This document shows positions 7,478-11,142 of a stretch of DNA of 11,142 bases, one piece after another. This stretch comes from CAIOHW01 sp046317855 (lineage in GTDB: Bacteria; Bdellovibrionota; UBA1018): NCBI GenBank assembly GCA_046317855.1, contig JBKCVM010000086.1:1-11142 (forward strand), given 5' to 3'. A model generated the notes under the pieces. It was not told where the DNA came from and searched no databases. It was given only the letters and a program-made list of their open reading frames with translations. The stretch's first letter is position 1. The number at the start of each line of letters is the position of its first letter. Made by a program: the position numbers and the translations under genes.

Positions 7478-9958
7478 ATGCGAAACGCAACCTTCAAATC
7501 GTTTCTCCGCAGTGCAGGGCTTTTTGCGGTGGGACTGATGTTCGCATCGGTCGCACGGGCAAGCGAAGCCGATCTGCACCTTCCTGAACTCAATACGGTC
7601 TACAACTTGTTCGGCACTGAAATTTCCGGCAACGCCCTGCTGGGCTGGGGCATGGTGATCTCTGCGCTCGGTATGGTTTTTGGCCTCATTGAGTTCACGA
7701 AGATCAAGAATCTACCAGCTCACAAGTCGATGCTCGATATCTCGGCTCTCATCTATGAGACCTGCAAGACCTACATGATCCAGCAGGGCAAGCTCCTGCT
7801 CGTTCTTGAGCTCTTCATTGGGCTGTGCATCGTTTATTACTTCGGGGTTCTCGAAGCGATGGGCGCAGGCAAGGTGCTCCTGATCCTGCTCTGGTCGGTG
7901 CTGGGCATCCTCGGTTCCTTCGCGGTGGCCTGGTTTGGCATCCGCATCAACAACTACGCAAACTCCCGTACGGCGTTTGCTTCGCTCGCAGCCAAGCCCT
8001 ATCCCGTGATGGACATTCCGCTTCGCGCAGGGATGTCGATCGGCGTGCTGCTGATCTGCGTTGAACTGCTCATGATGATGTTCATCCTGCTGTTCATTCC
8101 GAAGGAATCGGCAGGCGCCTGCTTCATCGGATTTGCCATCGGCGAGTCGCTGGGCGCATCAGCGCTCCGCATCTGCGGCGGCATTTTCACCAAGATCGCC
8201 GACATCGGCTCGGACCTCATGAAGATCGTCTTCAAGATCAAGGAAGACGACGCCCGCAACCCCGGCGTGATCGCAGACTGCACGGGCGACAATGCAGGCG
8301 ACTCCGTGGGCCCGACGGCCGACGGCTTTGAAACCTACGGCGTGACGGGCGTGGCCCTGATCAGCTTCATCTCGCTTGCCGCCGGCATGCAGATGGGCGC
8401 TGACGGCAAGCTGGCCCTCATGGCAAATGGCCAAGAGATCCAGGCAAAGCTCATTCTCTGGATTTTCGTCATGCGCGTGCTCATGATCGTGACCTCGATC
8501 CTCTCGTACTGGGTGACCGGTGCGTGGGCCAGGGCCAAGTTTGCAGGGCTCAAGCACTTTGACTTCGAAGTACCGCTCACTGCGCTGGTCTGGGTGACCT
8601 CGGTCATCTCGATCGCAGTTACCTTTGGAGTCAGCTACGTGATGATTGCCGACATGGGCGACCTTTGGTGGAAGCTCTCGGTCATCATTAGCTGCGGCAC
8701 GCTCGCTGCTGCAATCATCCCGGAGTTCACCAAAGTGTTCACTTCGGCCAAGTCAAAGCATGTGGCAGAAGTGGTCTCCGCTTCGCGCGAAGGCGGTGCT
8801 TCGCTGGCGGTCCTCTCCGGGCTCGTCGCAGGCAACTTCTCGGCATTCTGGAAAGGCATGGTCATGGTGGGGCTGATGTTCGTGGCGTATGTCGCCGCAA
8901 GCACGGGCCTGTCTGATTTCATGGGGTATCCTGCCGTGTTTGCCTTTGGCCTCGTGGCCTTTGGTATGCTCGGAATGGGACCCGTGACGATTGCAGTCGA
9001 CAGCTACGGCCCCGTGACGGACAACGCACAGTCGGTTTTCGAGCTCTCGCAGATCGAAAACATTCCGAACGTGAAGTCTGAGATCCAGAAGGACTTTGGC
9101 TTTGCTCCGGACTTTGAGCAGGGCAAGCTCTACCTCGAAGAAAACGACTCAGCCGGAAACACCTTCAAGGCCACGGCAAAACCGGTGCTCATCGGCACTG
9201 CCGTGATCGGAGCCACCACGATGATCTTCTCGATCATCCTGCTCCTGAACCTGAAGCTCGACCTGCTTGACCCGAAGGTCCTCCTGGGACTCATCACGGG
9301 TGGCGCAGTGATCTTCTGGTTCTCGGGCGCTTCGATGCAGGCCGTGACCACCGGTGCCTACCGCGCCGTTGAGTTCATCAAGGCCAACATCAGGCTCGAA
9401 GGCACCACCAAGGCGTCGGTCGAAGACTCGAAGAAGGTCGTCCAGATCTGCACCCAGTACGCGCAGAAGGGCATGGTCAACATCTTCGGCGTGATCTTCG
9501 CGTTCACGCTGGCGTTTGCCTGCTTTGATGCGACGTTCTTTGCAAGCTACCTGATCTCGATCGCAGCCTTCGGGCTTTTCCAGGCCATGTTCATGGCTAA
9601 CGCTGGCGGCGCCTGGGACAATGCCAAGAAGGTGGTCGAAGTCGACCTCAAGGACAAGGGCTCGGCTCTGCACGCAGCTACTGTCGTGGGCGACACTGTG
9701 GGCGATCCCTTCAAGGACACGAGCTCGGTGGCGCTGAACCCGATCATCAAGTTCACGACGCTCTTTGGCTTGCTGGCCGTCGAGCTTGCTGTGGCTGCGG
9801 GTGAAACGGCTCAGTATTTTGGCATCGTGGCTTTCGTGGTCGGTCTCTGGTTCGTGTACCGTTCGTTCTACGGAATGCGTATCAGCACCATGACGGTCAA
9901 GGAATCGCATGCTGCCGCCAAGTCCTCTGAGGGCAAGGTGGCTGCAAGTCACGCATGA
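7478..9958 (+). CDS. hppA: Membrane-bound proton-translocating pyrophosphatase, divergent type
   Basis: 826 residues, longer than the usual 670-770, with about 16 membrane segments. It couples PPi hydrolysis to cation pumping across the inner membrane. The PPi/Mg2+ ligands are visible: Lys239, Asp242 and Asp246 in FTKIADIGSD; Glu256 in KEDDARNP; Asp267, Asp271 and Asp275 in ADCTGDNAGD. DSYGPVTDN follows at 508-516, then Asp714 and Lys718 in GGAWDNAKK, and GDTVGDPFKD at 738-747. Lys758 is the usual gate lysine. The canonical GMGADLFESY block reads GPTADGFETY (278-287), keeping Glu285. Lys564 in AGNTFKA sits where K+-dependent enzymes have Ala, which predicts K+ independence. The N-terminus (hydrophobic 13-24, then ARASEA) resembles a signal peptide. 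AAGGA lies 6 nt before ATG 7478. Codons favour C-ending forms more than its neighbours do. Confidence 0.95.
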   Translation: MRNATFKSFLRSAGLFAVGLMFASVARASEADLHLPELNTVYNLFGTEISGNALLGWGMVISALGMVFGLIEFTKIKNLPAHKSMLDISALIYETCKTYMIQQGKLLLVLELFIGLCIVYYFGVLEAMGAGKVLLILLWSVLGILGSFAVAWFGIRINNYANSRTAFASLAAKPYPVMDIPLRAGMSIGVLLICVELLMMMFILLFIPKESAGACFIGFAIGESLGASALRICGGIFTKIADIGSDLMKIVFKIKEDDARNPGVIADCTGDNAGDSVGPTADGFETYGVTGVALISFISLAAGMQMGADGKLALMANGQEIQAKLILWIFVMRVLMIVTSILSYWVTGAWARAKFAGLKHFDFEVPLTALVWVTSVISIAVTFGVSYVMIADMGDLWWKLSVIISCGTLAAAIIPEFTKVFTSAKSKHVAEVVSASREGGASLAVLSGLVAGNFSAFWKGMVMVGLMFVAYVAASTGLSDFMGYPAVFAFGLVAFGMLGMGPVTIAVDSYGPVTDNAQSVFELSQIENIPNVKSEIQKDFGFAPDFEQGKLYLEENDSAGNTFKATAKPVLIGTAVIGATTMIFSIILLLNLKLDLLDPKVLLGLITGGAVIFWFSGASMQAVTTGAYRAVEFIKANIRLEGTTKASVEDSKKVVQICTQYAQKGMVNIFGVIFAFTLAFACFDATFFASYLISIAAFGLFQAMFMANAGGAWDNAKKVVEVDLKDKGSALHAATVVGDTVGDPFKDTSSVALNPIIKFTTLFGLLAVELAVAAGETAQYFGIVAFVVGLWFVYRSFYGMRISTMTVKESHAAAKSSEGKVAASHA

Positions 9959-9965
9959 TCCGTGG

Positions 9966-9980
9966 CCGGCCCCAGGCCGG
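9966..9980 (+). repeat. GC-rich hairpin just after the hppA stop
   Basis: CCGGCC-CCA-GGCCGG is a perfect 6-bp inverted repeat with a 3-nt loop, 7 nt after the stop. No T run follows, so it is not a terminator by itself. It could protect the 3' end of the hppA mRNA or act as a pause signal. Confidence 0.5.
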
Positions 9981-10013
9981 ACGTAATCAGCTGACCTAAG
10001 CCGTGAGAAAAAG

Positions 10014-10056
10014 AGAGGGCGCATCCTGCTTGAATGCGGGGTGCGCCCTCTTTGTT
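10014..10056 (+). terminator. Intrinsic terminator of hppA
   Basis: AGAGGGCGCA (10014-10023) pairs perfectly with TGCGCCCTCT (10042-10051), and the loop can pair further (CCTGC with GCGGG through a G-T pair). TTTGTTGT follows. Upstream of the stem is an A-rich stretch (GAGAAAAAGAG). The structure separates hppA from the downstream lipoprotein gene, so that gene needs its own promoter. Confidence 0.75.
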
Positions 10057-10108
10057 GTGTGTTCTAGAGATTGACTTTAACTGTGGTTTGAGAGCAAAAG
10101 CGTTTGTG

Positions 10109-10870
10109 ATGTCCTGGATGCGAGTACTTAAAAGCGTGATTGTTGGGAGCCTCTTTAGCCTCGCGGGCTGCGCCGCTGCCGAAAAGGTAAAGGACTACCC
10201 GGTACGCGCAATAGATCAGCCGTACACGGTTCCGCGAGGCGTGGCTCGTTGGTCGTTCGTGACCACCTTGATCCCGACGGATTTGAGGAGCGCGGGTTAT
10301 CCAGTGAGCCAACAAGTTATTCCTAATCCCTTTATCTGGGAGACTGCGCTAAGCGACTCCCTCTCTTTGGAGTTTTTTCCGTTGCTTCTCCGGTACAAGA
10401 TTACATCGGATCAGTCCGGGTTCTGGGGTATTCGCGGAGGACTACTTGGAGGTGCCTTTAGTTCGATTTCTTCAGAGGCCTACATCCAGTGGGTGCTAGA
10501 GCTGGAGCGGCTGGCTAGGCTCAGCTCTGAGATGGGCGTTAGGGTTAAGCTTGCTGCATTTTTGGGAAACCAATTTGGTAGCGTTAATCGGACTTACCCT
10601 GGGATCGAGTTATCTCCCAAGATCGCCTTTCAGGCTTCGGACGCAATATTTTTGGAGTTGGGTCCCAGCGTGAGATGGTCTTCCAACTCGTACGTGAACT
10701 TCTTGTCGGAGTCTGTTGCATTTATGAGTGGTTGGTCAGTGCCGATTGGCCTTAGTGGACGCTGGCAAGTCTCCAGACAGTGGGAAGCCCTTGCAGGCTA
10801 CAATCTGGCGGCAATTCCTTCGACTAAAACGAACCACACGATCCGACTGGGTCTTAGTCATATCTGGTAG
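10109..10870 (+). CDS. Predicted outer-membrane lipoprotein, unknown function
   Basis: About 253 residues from ATG 10109. The N-terminus MSWMRVLKSVIVGSLFSLAG followed by Cys21 is a lipoprotein signal peptide with lipobox LAGC, so the mature protein would be lipidated at Cys21. The rest is rich in alternating polar/aromatic stretches such as LELGPSVRWSSNSYVNF and ends TIRLGLSHIW. A terminal aromatic residue and a final amphipathic strand are typical of outer-membrane beta-barrels. I recognise no family. A longer reading from 10034 would start inside the terminator arm and put 25 extra residues before the signal peptide, so it is rejected. ATG 10118 is a second possible start. No strong Shine-Dalgarno precedes either. 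Codon use is more AT-ending than in hppA, which argues for separate regulation or origin. Confidence 0.7.
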   Translation: MSWMRVLKSVIVGSLFSLAGCAAAEKVKDYPVRAIDQPYTVPRGVARWSFVTTLIPTDLRSAGYPVSQQVIPNPFIWETALSDSLSLEFFPLLLRYKITSDQSGFWGIRGGLLGGAFSSISSEAYIQWVLELERLARLSSEMGVRVKLAAFLGNQFGSVNRTYPGIELSPKIAFQASDAIFLELGPSVRWSSNSYVNFLSESVAFMSGWSVPIGLSGRWQVSRQWEALAGYNLAAIPSTKTNHTIRLGLSHIW

Positions 10871-10980
10871 TTTCACTATTCTTGTCCAACAGAATGGTCG
10901 GGCTTGATCTCTACAATCCTAGGTATGGGACAGTAGCATGGCGGCTTACGGACGCTTGAGTTCCATCGGGTCTTTTTGCC

Positions 10981-11026
10981 TGATCCAACGCAAATAAACC
11001 GCCGTGTTGCCTCAAAAGTAAACCGC
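10981..11026. repeat. Two imperfect 22-bp direct repeats at an insertion-sequence end
   Basis: Segments 10981-11002 and 11005-11026 align at 15 of 22 positions. Both begin TG and both end TAAACCGC, with a 24-bp period. Tandem terminal repeats read inward from a TG end are a known feature of IS21-family elements, where they are transposase binding sites. The partner end is not in the window. Confidence 0.5.
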
Positions 11027-11048
11027 ACCGGGCAGGAATGATCTAGAC

Positions 11049-11142
11049 TCACGCCGCAAGCTTGAGTGCTTCGCTCTGTCGCTGTTCGTCTCGGAGCGTT
11101 TTGAAGAAGAGTTGAAGCCTTTCTTCGATCCTGACCTTGAGC
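11049..11142 (-). CDS. C-terminal 30 codons of a leftward gene, probably of an insertion sequence
   Basis: Reading leftward from the window end gives an open frame ending IEERLQLFFKTLRDEQRQSE ALKLAA and a TGA at 11049-11051. The segment is charged and helical, as at the end of many transposase or transposition ATP-binding helper proteins. It is too short to assign to a family. Its place just inside terminal-type repeats is the main reason to link it to a mobile element. Confidence 0.4.
   Translation of the reverse strand, partial: LKVRIEERLQLFFKTLRDEQRQSEALKLAA

Larger units (their letters stand above)
10981..11142 (-). mobile_element. Edge of a second insertion sequence, possibly IS21-like
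   Basis: The tandem terminal repeats followed 23 bp later by the stop of a leftward gene fit the 3' end of an insertion sequence that continues beyond the window. The IS21-like guess rests on repeat style (TG start, AAAAGTAAACC core) and gene orientation, not on recognised protein motifs. Confidence 0.4.

Noticed and set aside
9149..10024. Long minus-strand frame of 291 codons opposite hppA
   Set aside because: Its residue composition is His/Arg/Asp-rich nonsense typical of the antisense of a C-ending-codon gene; hppA is certain on the other strand.
10071..10099. TTGACT as a -35 box for the lipoprotein gene
   Set aside because: No acceptable -10 hexamer is found 16-18 nt downstream (GCAAAA/CAAAAG), although a promoter is expected between 10057 and 10108.
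10034..10108. Upstream in-frame extension of the lipoprotein gene from ATG 10034
   Set aside because: It begins inside the hppA terminator hairpin and would put 25 residues before a good lipoprotein signal peptide.
10878..10896. ATTCT...AGAAT hairpin after the lipoprotein gene
   Set aside because: AT-rich, bulged stem without a T run; it does not meet terminator criteria.
10938..10997. 19-codon frame starting MAAYGRLSSIG
   Set aside because: No ribosome site, very short, and it runs into the terminal repeats.

Overview
The window reads as chromosomal DNA of a Gram-negative bacterium. There is a probable outer-membrane lipoprotein with a lipobox and a C-terminal Trp, Shine-Dalgarno sites are common, and base composition looks moderately GC-rich. 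The gene mix is compatible with the Bdellovibrionota or old 'deltaproteobacterial' groups, but that placement is inference. No rRNA, tRNA, CRISPR array or phage module was seen.

Layout. (1) 1-657: 3' part of a transposase distantly like IS1 InsB, cut by the window start. (2) 744-2030, minus strand: a 428-residue protein I do not recognise, divergent from the main operon. (3) 2105-7365, plus strand: a very tight four-gene operon. It encodes a dikinase-like protein (phosphohistidine domain followed by a PEP/pyruvate-dikinase ATP-binding domain), an MFS transporter, a short glutaredoxin-like protein with a CPFC motif, and a two-domain NAD(P)-binding protein of the YbjT/DUF2867 type. Gaps are 4 nt, 5 nt and a TTGA start/stop overlap, so the four are probably co-transcribed and translationally coupled. 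A small hairpin sits at the end of the last gene. (4) 7478-9958: a large membrane pyrophosphatase (hppA) followed by two hairpins, the second a good intrinsic terminator. (5) 10109-10870: a predicted lipoprotein / outer-membrane protein of unknown role. (6) 10981-11142: the edge of a second, apparently different insertion sequence, with two imperfect 22-bp direct repeats and the last 30 codons of a leftward gene.

How it fits together. The pyrophosphatase is the only gene whose biochemistry can be predicted firmly: it hydrolyses PPi and pumps cations. Its active-site region is non-canonical, and it has Lys where K+-dependent enzymes have Ala, so it is probably a K+-independent H+ pump of the divergent subfamily. 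The four-gene operon joins a phosphoryl-transfer enzyme without a known substrate to a transporter and two redox-type proteins. It is the best candidate here for an undescribed pathway, but its substrate cannot be read from the sequence. The two flanking mobile elements look unrelated, so the region is not an obvious composite transposon.
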